A stretch of 64,000 nucleotides of DNA, taken from assembly GCA_029891385.1 (NCBI GenBank), contig JAIWQS010000215.1, positions 372,001-436,000 on the forward strand. Reading direction: 5' to 3'. The translations under genes were made by a program, and so were the position numbers. The DNA is from Erythroxylum novogranatense (Eukaryota > Streptophyta > Magnoliopsida > Malpighiales > Erythroxylaceae). Shown here piece by piece: positions 35,064 through 45,100 of the stretch; position 1 is the stretch's first letter, and every line of letters starts with the position of its first letter. Below the pieces are notes generated by a model. That model saw nothing but the letters and a program-made list of their open reading frames with translations. It had not been told where the DNA came from and did not search any database.

Positions 35064-37111
35064 CTTGTGTCGTATATAACGAAGAAACCATGACTAGGTC
35101 GGAGTTGCCTATTGCTTGTGACGATGATGCATGTTGATTGAGTGAATTTCGAATTTATCAATGTGATTTGATATGGTTTTGCTTGCCCAGATATGTTCAC
35201 AAGATGTTGTTGCATATGTCTGTGGAAGCTCGGAATTTATCAATGTGATTTGATATGGTTTTGCTAATTTATTCCCCAATGTTCTGGTTGTTGTCTTTGT
35301 GCACATTCAATGAACAGGCATGCTTATAAATTCGAGAATAAATTGTCGAAATTTTTTTTTCGGATTTTCTTTCACCAACATGTCTCTAAGATGTTGATTA
35401 ATGTCTATGAGAATGGAAAAATGTTTTCTAGGTGATTTACTATTTATTTGAGAATTTATTGTGTGCTGCTAGGATTAACTGTGTTGAGGAACACAGATTC
35501 TACATTGACTTTGTTGTGAGGTTGGATGAGTTTTTGATGGAAATAAATCCTGAAAACATTTATGGACCATTTTGTGAACATGTTGTAACCTCTGTAATTT
35601 TATCAGAATTTATTGAAATTTTTTCAATGAGTTTTTCAAGCAAAACACAGAGCTTGGCAGTTTTGAGAAAGTTGCTGGAGCTATTTTGTTTGAAATGATA
35701 AATTGTGTATTTCTCAATTCCAATCCCTTGGATCATTTTTAATGTGATTAAAAATGTGTTATATTGATGTTGTATGCTTTCCAAATTGAATTTCTTGAAA
35801 CTGGGTTTCCAAATATTTTTCGGATGTCAAATGTGTCACATTAGCGTCTCGTTAGTGTATTTCGTTGTCTTGATTATTTTGGCCGTCACAAATTTTGTGA
35901 CATGTGCCGAAGTAGTCTTGATAAAGTTTAGACTACCTAGAGATACTTAGGGTGATAGTTTGATATTCTCAAATTAGTTAGAAATCTAAATAAATAAGAG
36001 TGTATTCATCAATTTCAAGTTTTTCATGTATAGTTTAACTATATATGGTAAGCATGGAACAATGAAAGTGTTTCATTGGTACATCATAATAAAGGATATT
36101 ACACTTGGTATTGTGAATTGGAACTGCACGGTTGAGAAATTAGCCGATTAGATAGCAATTCCACATGGATAAGTTGACTAATAAAGATATAAATCGACTT
36201 GTCAAATTGCATTTATGAATCGTAAGTCGACTTGCGATAGTACAAGTCGACTTGTTGAATCTACTGTTGCATAAGTCGACTTACACATGCATAAGTTGAC
36301 TTACACTAGCATAAGTCGACTTACACATACACAAGTCGACTTACAACATCTGAGTGGGATGATGGATGATTTTAGGTATAGACTCGATGTGATTGATGAA
36401 ATACCTAAATCATTCCATATAGTCATGGTGACTAGAATCCTACGGCTTGGAGGAGAAGAAGATGAGACCTGAAAACCCTCACACATCATATGAAAACTAC
36501 GCCTTCCATTAATATGGAAAGAACCAGAGTTCTTATAGAGTTGGGTTGTTGGGTAAACCCAAGCTCACTCTATCTGGATATGTTCGAACCATGAAAATAA
36601 GATTTTCGGATTAATGGGTAGGTTTTCACTAGAAGCGTTGATTTGTTGAGTAAACTCAAGGTCAGCGTGGATAGAAGCGAGTGGGTAGTGTGCATCAGAT
36701 ATGCAGCATCAAAGTTGATAACTTGATGTGTGCATACATCACGAGTTGATAGCAACTAGTCGATAGTTGCATCTATGAAGCAAATGGTATGGTGATACTG
36801 CCGATAGATCTAAGGTGGCTTGTTGGGTAAACCCAAGGTCATTTTAGTAATGTCGGATATCTATGATGCAATTGGTATGACCGATACCTACCGATTGACC
36901 TAAGGTGGCTTGTTGGGTAAACCCGAGGTCATTTAGTAATGTCGGATATCGACCCACTAGGACATTTTGTCATAATGTTTCTTGTATTCGTACTGAGGGT
37001 TATGGATTCTTTGAAACTAGCGGGAGCCATATGCATGTCATGCAAGTCCTTATGATCATGCATGTAATTCTATTCTAACATTCTTTCTCTCTTTTCCCAA
37101 TAGGTTATTGA
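35064..37111 (+). other. Untranslated leader of inner plus-strand Copia
   Basis: About 2.05 kb, colinear with the sister's leader. It differs by a ~75-bp tandem duplication at ~35150-35275 (a block containing tatcaatgtgatttgata occurs twice). It holds the palindrome array 36191-36342 and hairpins at 36549-36562, 36646-36659, 36823-36836 and 36913-36926. Confidence 0.75.
36191..36342 (+). repeat. Palindromic AAGTCGACTT array in the leader, copy B
   Basis: Five exact palindromes (36224, 36244, 36273, 36313, 36333) plus decayed ones: AAATCGACTT at 36191 and AAGTTGACTT at 36293. The decayed forms differ by the C-to-T or G-to-A changes expected from loss of methylated cytosine. Confidence 0.88.
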
Positions 37112-37925
37112 AAATGACGACGATGTGAACTTGCGCAAACATGGACTCCAACAAATTAGCTGGACCTAACTTTCTAGATTGGTGAAATCGAGAATTGTTC
37201 TCGGGTTAGAGGAACTGGGATATGTCCTAGATGTTTCACTTCTGATCCACCTCTCTTGATGCTTCGATGAGGATCGAAAGCATATCGTAAGCATCTTAAA
37301 AGCAAATGACATGGCTACGCATTATGCTCGCATCTATGTCACGGAGCTGCGAAGCGGCGTGAGTCTATGGATGCTAATACCATAGTGTTTCATCTTAGAG
37401 TTGTTTGATGAGCAAGCTCGATCGAAAGGTTCGAGACCTCGAGGCTACTCTTCACTACTAAGATGACTTGAGTTCATCTGTAATCATTATGTAATGAAGA
37501 TGAATGGGTATATTGAGAGGTTGGCTGTCTTAGGTTTTGTTATGGATTATGAATTAAGTGTTGACTTAATTCTGGTTGGATGTCGATAGTTATTCGAGTT
37601 TGTGTTAAACTATCGGATGAACCAAATATCCACGACAATCCACGATTTGATCAATCTGCTCAAGGCAATGAGCAAGCTATCAAGAAGGATAGCAAGCAAG
37701 TGCTTATGGTGGACTCTTCTTACGGTTCCAAGAAAAAAAGTGAAGAAGAAAGGTCTAGAAACCAAAAGGAAGTGCAGCAAGAAGAAAACCAAAGAGACTA
37801 CACCAAAGGAACTTGCTTCCATTGTGGCAAGGCAGCCCTTGGGCGAAGCTATAAAGTCTATCTGAAAGAATTGAAGCGAAGAAGGCATCGGATGCCTCGA
37901 CTTCTTCAGTATATTTGTCATTGAG
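37112..37925 (+). pseudogene. Copia gag with zinc-knuckle remnant, inner plus-strand element
   Basis: Starts near 37112 and is broken by frameshifts. Recognisable parts in several frames are NKLAGP near the N-terminus, then the lysine-rich linker and KGTCFHCGKAALG at ~37810-37845, the first half of a CCHC knuckle. The second half is damaged. The basic ending KVYLKELKRRRHRMPRLLQ follows. Homologous to 42662-43425. Confidence 0.8.
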
Positions 37926-39230
37926 GTTAATATTGTTTGACCATAACATATGGGTATTAGATACGGTTGTGGCTCACACATATGCAATGATATCACGGGG
38001 CCTTAAGGAATGATGAGCGACTCATGAAGGAGAACTATACTGCGTGTAGGAAATGGAGCAAGTTCTGCATTAGCCGTGAGGCACTTACTTTTGTCCTCCC
38101 CTTTGGGATTGTAATTAAATTGGATGAATGTTATTTTGTACTGTATTAATAAAGAACATATTATGCATTTCTTGTTTAAATAAATTTGGTTTCCATTTGA
38201 CTTTTAGTAACAATGGTTGTTCTATTAGTTTGAATGGAATGCTTTATAGTGCGGTACATTATGCAATGGAATTTACATATTAGATATGTCACATCCAATT
38301 ATGAATGTCAATGACGAAAAGACATAAGCGAGATAATTTAAAATCAACTTACTTATGACATTATGCATTGGCCATATAAATGAGAGGCATAGCTAAGCTC
38401 CATAAGAGTGGAAGTTTAGGGTCATTTGATTATGAATCATATGACACATGCGAATCTTGTTTATTAGGCAAGATGACTAAGTTACGCTTTAAGGAAAGGG
38501 TGAGCAATTGGAGTATTAGACCTAATATATTGAGATGTATGTGGTCGATGTCCATCCATACTAGAAGTGGTTGTCTTTACTTCATTACCTTTATCGATGA
38601 TTATTCTTGATATGGGTACTGTATCGATGAGATACAAATCTGAAGCATTTGAAAATTCAAACAATTGAAATGAAGTAGAAAACCAACTTGGGAAAAGTAT
38701 CAAGACATTACGATCGAGATCGTGGTGGGAATACTTAGACCAATAGTTTTGGATTATCTCGAGATAATGGGCTTTTATCTCAATGGACTCCTCCTTACAC
38801 ACACTGACATAATGGTGTGGCGAGAAGGAGAAATCGAACCTTGTTAGACATAAATACGATCAATGATGGGCTTTAAAGTTGCCAAAATCCTTTTGGGGTA
38901 TGCACTTGAGACAATTGTTTACTTGTTAAAGCGAGTTCCATCAAAGCGATTGATGTTACTCCATATGAGATGTGGACTAACAAAAGACCCTATCTTACTC
39001 ATTTGAAAGTTTGGGGTTGTCCCGCTTATGTAAGCGGACACGGTCGAGATAAACTTGATGCAAAATCGACAAGTGTTTATTAAGTAGGATATCCTAAAGA
39101 AACAATGGGATATCAATTCTACCTTCTTTGAGGAACAAAAGGTGTTTGTTTGAAGCATCTGTCTTTAGAAAGAGTTTCTTTTACAAGAAGGCGGTGGGAG
39201 CAAAATTGAACTTAAAGAAGTTCAAGATGC
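37926..39230 (+). pseudogene. Copia protease and integrase, inner plus-strand element
   Basis: The protease active-site block is at ~37949-38005. It reads as WVLDT up to the catalytic Asp-Thr, after which one base is missing. The outer copy lacks the same base. The pre-integrase segment (IAKLHKSGSLGSFDYESYDT, CESCLLGKMTK) is at 38386-38480. Parts of the integrase core (IHTRSGCLYFITFIDDYS at 38553-38610; the RRNRTLL block near 38825) and its C-terminal region (TNKRPYLTHLKVWGCPAY near 38980-39030) follow in shifting frames. Confidence 0.82.
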
Positions 39231-39379
39231 TCGAACAACCTTGAATCAACTGCTGAACAAAGCGTGACTCATCGGATGAAGTAACAGATTCAACCTTCTA
39301 CAACACACGAAGTTAAGTAGGTCACGTGGGATACGCTCTCGATCCCGAGAGATATGGATTTCGTGAATGAAGCAGAATG

Positions 39380-40817
39380 ACGTATTGCTCATAGAAAATG
39401 ATGAGCCTACTACCTATGAAGAGGTTACGAAGAGTTGAGTGCGAGAAATGGCTTCATGCCATGCGGTGAAATGGATTCCATGTATGAAAACCAAGTATGG
39501 ACTTTGGTTGAGGCACCGAAGGAATCAAACCCATAGGGTGCAAATGGGTTTCGAAAGAAAACCGACATGGATGGTAATGTAATTACCTATAAAGAAGGCT
39601 TGTGGCTAAAGGCTTTCGTCAAAGACAAGAAGTTGACTGACGAGACCTTGACCTAATAGCAATGCTTAAATCCATTAGAATACTCTTAGCCATTGCCACT
39701 CATTATGATTATGAGATATGGCAAATGGATGTGAAGACGACTTTCTAAATGGAAATCTAGGCGAGGATGTGTATATGACACAACTGAGGGCTTCACCTCT
39801 ATGATGGCGAAATGGTATGAAAGCTTGAAATCCATCTATGGATTGAAACAAGCATCCAGAGTTGGAATATCCGTTTGATGAGGTAATCAAAGAGTTTGGT
39901 TTCTCACAAAATCCGGATGAACCTTGTGTGTATAAGAAGGTTAATGGAATTGCAATCGTATAGAGATAGATCAAAAGGTTGCTTGGTCTTTCACAATCAA
40001 CGTACATAGACAAGATGCTAAAGAGGTTTAGCATGGAGCAATCGAGAGGTACCTTCTCGTGACTCATGGGATAACACTCTTGAAATCTATGTGTCCTAAG
40101 ACACAAGAAGATGAGAGGATGCATGAATATGATCCGTATGCATCTGCGGTAGGATCTATCATATACGCTTATGCTATGTCTGAGACCCGATGTATCATAC
40201 GCTCTAAGTGTTACAAGCGAGATACCAATCGGATCTGGTGAGGGTCTTTGGGTGGCTGTCGAGAATATCCTCAAGTACTTGCGAAGGACTAAGGATGTTT
40301 TCTTGATATATGGAGATGGAGATCTCAAAGTGGCGGGTATCTGAGATGCAGTTTTCAATCGATAAGGATGATTCCAAATCCCAATCAGTTACGTATTCAC
40401 AGCTGAATGGCAGGCGATTAGTTGGAAGAGTATCAAACAAGAGACAACCGCCTATTCAACCATCGAGGCAGAGTACATTAAGCTTGAAGCAACAAAGGGC
40501 GGTTTGGATCGAGAAGTTCATTCTTGAACTTGGCGTGGTTCTAGTTGTGATGGCCCCATCTGATTGTATTGTGACAACAATGGGGCTATTGCTTGAGTTA
40601 AAGAACCAAGGTCTCATCAACGATCCAAACATCATTACTCCGGAGATATCATCGATTAGGGAGATCATAGGATGAGGTGATGTCGGATCGAGAGAATTCC
40701 CCGGCGAATATTGCTGATCTGTTGACAAAGCCATTATCACAAAAGAACTTTGATTTTCATGTACTACTTTATGGTATTAGATATCAAAGGCGATTGGCTT
40801 TAGAGTCAGTGGGAGAT
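39380..40817 (+). pseudogene. Copia RT-RNase H and polypurine tract, inner plus-strand element
   Basis: RT pieces include MDVKT with a downstream frameshift (39727), NGNLGEDVYMTQ (~39750-39785), YGLKQAS (39838) and QSTYIDKMLKRFSMEQ (~39998-40040). RNase H pieces include a block resembling AYSTIEAEYIKLEATK (~40450-40495), VWIEKFILELG (40504-40536) and ADLLTKPLSQKNFDFH (~40710-40757). The purine-rich AGTCAGTGGGAGAT directly before the 3' LTR (40804-40817) is the polypurine tract. Frames change every 50-200 bases. Confidence 0.82.
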
Positions 40818-42656
40818 TGTTAGAGTAGTGCCACGAAGGCAATCACCTTTAGCGCATTTTGTACAAAGTTGTGTACATACTTTATGAATAAATAAAGAAG
40901 GCATATTTCATTAACTAGCATTCATTATTTATGAATGGATATTGATCTATAAGCAAATTAATGAAGTCCATGATATATGACATAGCATGAAGGAAATTAT
41001 GATGTGATCATACTATTGAGATTCCTATCATGTGCAATTATGTCGATATCTAAATTATCCTAGTCATAGGATTTGAGGCTGGACATCGGTAATCTAGAAA
41101 GACTAGCACATCTCAGCTCCTTGATTTGATCAGCGATGGATCTCAAAATGTAAATATGAGATCTTTAGGGTTGAGATGTGGATGCTTACTAGAGGTAGTA
41201 AGTACATTGGATGACTGCTATGAGATCATCACATGGATGTCCTATTCTAATGTCGGTGATAATCTCATCATAGCAATGAATGCAAGTATCCTTAGACTTG
41301 AGGTGCTTAAGGATATCTTGGATCTTGATTACGTGCTTTGACTCCATTCCTTGTTGCCTTCTGAGGTCGCTCATAGGGTGGTGATTGGAGTACAGCTTGA
41401 GGTATTGAAGGTAATTGAGTAGCCAATAGAGGATTCACCGGATTACTGTGATAGCGAGAAGATGATACCATGACCTCTTATCGGTCATTACTTGGAAGTC
41501 TCTGGTAGGAGCATATATGTCATGAAGAATGTTTTCATTGACATATTAAGTAATGAGTCGAGGACAAGAAGCGATATCACTGGACTAGATTTGACATAGT
41601 CGGTCTAGTAAAGTTGACACATTGCCCATACTCATAACTTGGTGGGGTATAGCATAGTGAAAGGACGAATTGCACGGTAATTGTCTATGGAAAGGTTAAA
41701 TGATATGGTTCATGATGAATACATGTTCATTCGTCAAACCAATTACTTTCCGGTCAATTGGGGTCATGATGTGTTGCTAGATCTGCTCATGACTTGCTTA
41801 GATTAAGTGTTAATCTAAGTGGCCAACATGTAGGGAACCTAATGGGTCACACGCATAATGATGTCTCGGAGAATTAAGTAAAATAGTTTTGGACAGAGTT
41901 CCAATATATGGAGAGCAAAAGTTAAATGGATCCGATGAGATCGAGATATGTCCCGATGAGATCGCGACATTGATATTGCTAAAAAAGGTTTTCGGGGGTT
42001 TTTTCCATACCGGGACCCGATAGGCCGGTAAAACCGACCCCAGTGTGACTGGACCACTTTAGCATTTATTTATAATTAATTAATTAATTAATTAATTAAA
42101 GAATTAATTAATTAATATATATATATATATGTTATACGTGTATGATGGAAGAAGGGAGGAGAAGTTTCTTTATTTGCTTAGTCATCAAAAAGCATTTAAT
42201 GGCTAGAAGACAAAAAATGGAGAAGAGAAGAGAGGTGATCGTTGGTTATGAAAAAAAGAAGAGGTTTTAGAAACCTAAGTTCTAAGTTTATAAGATGATC
42301 ATCGTGGGTTTTAGAGAAAACCTAAGGATTTGAAGAGAAAGAGTTTCTCTCTCAAGCTTCATCATCTTTCAAGCTCTTCTCCAAGGCTTCACTTCCTCCA
42401 TCATCGTTGATTCAAGCTCTTCAAGGACAAAGGTAGGAGCTAGCACTCTTTACTTTGTTCTAGCTATTCCCGGGTCAAAGGTTTTACCCCGGTTAGGTTC
42501 TCCGATCTCTGCGTAGATACCGTTGGAGACGGTCTCCTTTGGCCGTTATGGTTTGAGTTTGTTGTATAGACACATGGATCCGGCTTTTGGGAAGGTCCGA
42601 ACAAAATTTTTGTTTTTATAGCGTGGGCATGTGATGCTCACAGGGATTTTCCTACA
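40818..42656 (+). repeat. 3' LTR of inner plus-strand Copia
   Basis: TGTTAGAGTAG to TTTTCCTACA, 1839 bp, followed by the CTTTC target duplication. An AATTAATTA-rich stretch lies at 42071-42120. Confidence 0.9.
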
Positions 42657-43425
42657 CTTTCTAGATTGGGAGAAATCGAGCATTGTTCTCGAGATCGAGG
42701 AAGCAGGTTATGTCCTAGATGTTCCACTTCGATCCACATTTGTTGATGCTTCGATGAGGATCGAAAACATATCGTAAGCATCTCAAAGACGGTGACATGG
42801 CTACACGCATTATGCTCGCATCTATGTCACCAGAGCTGCAGAAGCAGCATGTGTCTATGGATACCATAGTGTTTCATCTTAGGGAGCTTTTCGATGAGCA
42901 AGCTCGGTCTAAAAGGTTCGAGACCTCGAGGCTACTCTTCACTACTAAGATGACTCCAAGTTCATCAAGCGATCACGGTATTCACTTTGAAGATGAATGG
43001 GTATATTGAGAGGTTGGCTGTCTTAGGTTTTGTTATGGATTATGAATTAAGTGTTGACTTAATTCTAGTTGGATGTCGATAGTTATTCACAGTTTGTGTT
43101 AAACTATCGGATGAACCAAATATCCACGACAATCTTGAGTTGATCAATCTGCTCAGGCAATGAGAGCAAGCTATCAAGAAGGATAGCAAGCAAGTGCTTA
43201 TGGTGGCCTCTTCTTCTTGGTTCAAAAAAAAGAATCTAAGAAGAAAAGGTCTAAGAAACCAAAAGGAAGTGCAGCCAAAAGAAAACCAAAAAGCGCACTA
43301 AAGGAACTTGCTTCCATTGTGGCAAGCCCGACCCTTTGGAAGAGGAAGCATAAAGTCTATCTGGAAGAATTGAAGCGAAGAAGGCATCGGATGCCTCGGC
43401 TCCTTCGGTATGTTTGTCATTGAGG
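42657..43425 (+). pseudogene. Copia gag of the outer plus-strand element, resumed after the nested insertion
   Basis: Starts at the right target duplication and continues gag from the point interrupted at 33198. The clearest frame, 42797-43009, encodes IMLASMSPELQKQHVSMDT, VFHLRELFDEQARSKRFETS and TTKM. The C-terminal lysine-rich part and basic tail (KVYLEELKRRRHRMPRLL) lie at 43217-43423. The zinc-knuckle is damaged. Confidence 0.82.
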
Positions 43426-43439
43426 TTAATACTATTTCG

Positions 43440-45100
43440 ATCATAACATATGGGTTTTAGATACGGTTGTGGCTCACATATCTGATGATATCACGAGGGC
43501 CTCGGGGATAGTAGATAGCTCATGAAGGAGAACTAGAACTGCGTGTAGGAAATGGAGCAAGAGTTCTTTGCATTAGCCGTAAGGCAACTTATTTTTATCA
43601 CTCCCGATTGGGCTTGTAATGAAATTGGATGAATGCTATTTTGTACTGTTTTAATAAAGAACATATTATACATTTCTTGTTTAAATAAATTTGGTTTCCA
43701 TTTGACTTTTAGTAACAATGGTTGTTCTATTAGTTTGAATGGAATGCTTTATAGTCTTGGTATATTATGAAATAAATTTACATATTAGATATGTCACATC
43801 CAATTATGAATGTCAATGACACGAAAAGATATAAGCGAGATAATTTTAAATCAACTTACTTATGACATTATCGCATGGCCATATAAATGAGAGGCGCATA
43901 GCTAAGCTCCATAAGAGTGGTAGTTTAGGGTCATTTGATTATGAATCATATGACACATGTGAATCTTTTTATTAGGCAAGATGACTAAGTTACGCTTTAA
44001 GGAAAGGGTGAGCGGTATTTGGAGTATTAGACCTAATACACTTTCGGATGTATGTGGTTAGATGTCCATCCATGCTAGAAGTGGTTGTCTTTACTTCATT
44101 ACCTTTATCGATGATTATTCTCGATATGGATACACATGTCGATGAGATACAAATCAAGCATTTGAAAAGTTCAAACAATTGAAATGAAGTAGAAAACTAA
44201 CTTGGGAAAAGTATCAAGACATTACGATTCGATCGTGGTGGGAATACTTAGACCAGCGGTTTTGGATTATCTCGAGATAATGAGATTTTATCTCGATGGA
44301 CTCCTCCTTATACACCACGGCATAATGGTGTGGTTGAGCGGAGAAATCGAACCTTGTTAGACATGGTACGATCAATGATGGGCTTTGCAAAGTTACGAAA
44401 ATCCTTTTGGGGGTATGCAATCGAGACAGCTGTTTACTTGTTAAACAAAGTTCCATCAAAGACAATTGATTTAACTCCATATGAGATGTGGACTAACAAA
44501 AGACCCTATCATACTCATTTGAAAGTTTAGGGTTGTCCTGCTTATGTGAAGCGGATACAGTCAGAAAAACTTGATGCAAAGTCTGACAAGTGTTTGTTCA
44601 TAGGATATCCTAAAGAAACAATGGGATATCAATTCTACCTTGCTGAGGAAGCAAAGGTGTTTGTTCAAAGCATGCTGTCTTTAGAGAAAGAGTTTCTTTT
44701 ACAAGAAGGCGGTGGGAGCAAAATTGAACTTCGAAGTTCAAGATGCTCGAAACGAGCCGCAGAATCAATTGCTTGAACTGAAAGCGTGACTCATACAGAT
44801 GAAATAACAGTTCAACCTTCTACAACACCACGAAGTTCATAGGTCACGTAGGATACGCTCTGTTCCCGAGAGATATGGATTTCTCGTGAATGAGCGAGAA
44901 TGACGTATTGCTTCATAGAAGATAATGAGCCTACCACTATGAAGAGGTTACGAAAAGTTGAGTCGAAAAATGGCTTCAAGCCATGAAGGTGAAATGGATT
45001 CCATGTATGAAAACCAAGTATGGACTTTGGTTGAGGCACCAGAAGAATAAAACCCATAGGGTGTAATTGGGTTTCAAAAGAAAACCGACATGGTTGGTAA
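43440..45100 (+). pseudogene. Copia protease-integrase-RT start of the outer plus-strand element
   Basis: Protease remnant at ~43450-43500. The pre-integrase block lies near 43890-44010. The integrase end is open at 44330-44530 (VERRNRTLLDMVRSMMGF, YAIETAVYLLNKVPSKTIDL, TPYEMWTNKRP) and 44546-44776 (KCLFIGYPKETMGYQFYLAE). RT starts at ~44980 and stops at 45100, where the array of Gypsy-derived units begins. At the same point the sister element reads on without a break (39579 onward). Confidence 0.83.

Larger units (their letters stand above)
33199..42656 (+). mobile_element. Inner plus-strand Copia element nested in the gag of its sister
   Basis: A 9.46 kb element with LTRs 33199-35048 and 40818-42656, flanked by perfect 5-bp target duplications CTTTC (33194-33198 and 42657-42661). 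The interrupted target is gag of the same family: the sequence reads ..gactttc on the left and ctttctagattgg on the right, while the element's own gag reads ctttctagattgg at 37170. Order on plus is leader, gag with zinc knuckle, protease, integrase, RT, RNase H, polypurine tract. The gene order and the integrase wording (SYDTCESCLLGKMTK) fit a Tork/Angela-type Copia, though I am not certain of the lineage. All genes are frameshifted. Confidence 0.9.
29247..45100 (+). mobile_element. Outer plus-strand Copia element, interrupted twice
   Basis: Starts with LTR 29247-31087 inserted in the RT of the minus-strand Copia remnant (left flank CATAC, 29242-29246). Its leader and the start of gag extend to 33198. 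A sister element (33199-42656) then interrupts it. Gag, protease, integrase and the start of RT continue at 42657-45100, where a LARD-like array begins. Its 3' half and 3' LTR lie beyond the window. Its LTR differs more from the two LTRs of the sister than these do from each other, so the two are separate insertions rather than a duplication. Confidence 0.88.
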
